In this document: piece by piece, positions 63,935 through 64,000 of the stretch
Position numbering within the stretch: position 1 is the first letter of the stretch
How the letters are laid out: each line of letters opens with the position of its first letter
Source: Muribaculaceae bacterium
GTDB lineage: Bacteria > Bacillota > Clostridia > Lachnospirales > Lachnospiraceae
Assembly: GCA_023666425.1 (NCBI GenBank)
Contig: JAMPCA010000001.1
Coordinates: forward strand, 758,680 to 822,679
Direction of reading: 5' to 3'
DNA: 64,000 nucleotides
Program-made: the position numbers and the translations under genes
The notes under the pieces: generated by a model
The model's database searches: none
Told to the model about the DNA's origin: nothing
What the model saw: only the letters and a program-made list of their open reading frames with translations

Positions 63935-64000
63935 TTCTCACTGTATTGTCCACATAATGTTTTTTCCACACAAAAAAGAGAACCGTGCTTCATCAGGGTT

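Overview
The window looks like the chromosome of an endospore-forming, diderm-lipid-free Clostridia, most likely Lachnospiraceae. The evidence is the complete spoIIIAA-AH operon, spoIVB, a spoIIM-like gene, the xseA-xseB-ispA-dxs-tlyA-nadK-argR-recN cluster, an Asp23 protein upstream of nusB, GlgC/GlgD subunits, and a Gram-positive LexA box before recA. Species cannot be assigned from the sequence alone. Almost every gene lies on the minus strand; only aroF (40381-41409) and a chemotaxis receptor (46428-48170) are on the plus strand.

Region 1 (1-20.6 kb, minus strand) is a complete type IV pilus locus. From a promoter at about 20.57 kb it runs pilB, pilT, pilC and a first pilin. Two near-identical PD-(D/E)XK nuclease/transposase-like genes interrupt it. 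A second pilin with its own promoter follows, then the prepilin peptidase, a fused pilM-pilN, pilO, and four proteins with prepilin-like N-termini, two of them very large (about 730 and 810 residues). The locus ends in a giant secreted protein (at least 1179 residues, open at the left window edge). Retraction ATPase, assembly ATPase, platform, alignment proteins, peptidase and pilins are all present, so the machine should be functional; the unusual part is its oversized exported cargo or tip proteins.

Region 2 (20.6-31.0 kb) is the conserved housekeeping and sporulation cluster: asp23, nusB, xseA, xseB, ispA, dxs, tlyA, nadK, argR, recN, spoIVB. The pilus operon starts directly after spoIVB, where many spore formers carry spo0A.

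Region 3 (31.0-48.6 kb) holds glycogen synthesis (glgC/glgD), metA, ligA, an rRNA pseudouridine synthase, an SH3 lipoprotein-like protein, tRNA-Arg(CCG) followed by an unidentified structured RNA with terminator, a HAD phosphatase, the divergent shikimate genes aroD and aroF, a SpoIIM-like protein, a Nudix hydrolase, RNase Y, recX-recA with an SOS box, a methyl-accepting chemotaxis protein and thioredoxin.

Region 4 (48.6-64.0 kb) holds prfC, the spoIIIA operon with a sigma-E-like promoter, an orphan HipA-like kinase, argS, a BlaI/BlaR1-type regulator pair with a clear operator, a broken small lipoprotein gene, a predicted ABC-class ATPase and an MFS transporter whose 3' end is tandemly duplicated.
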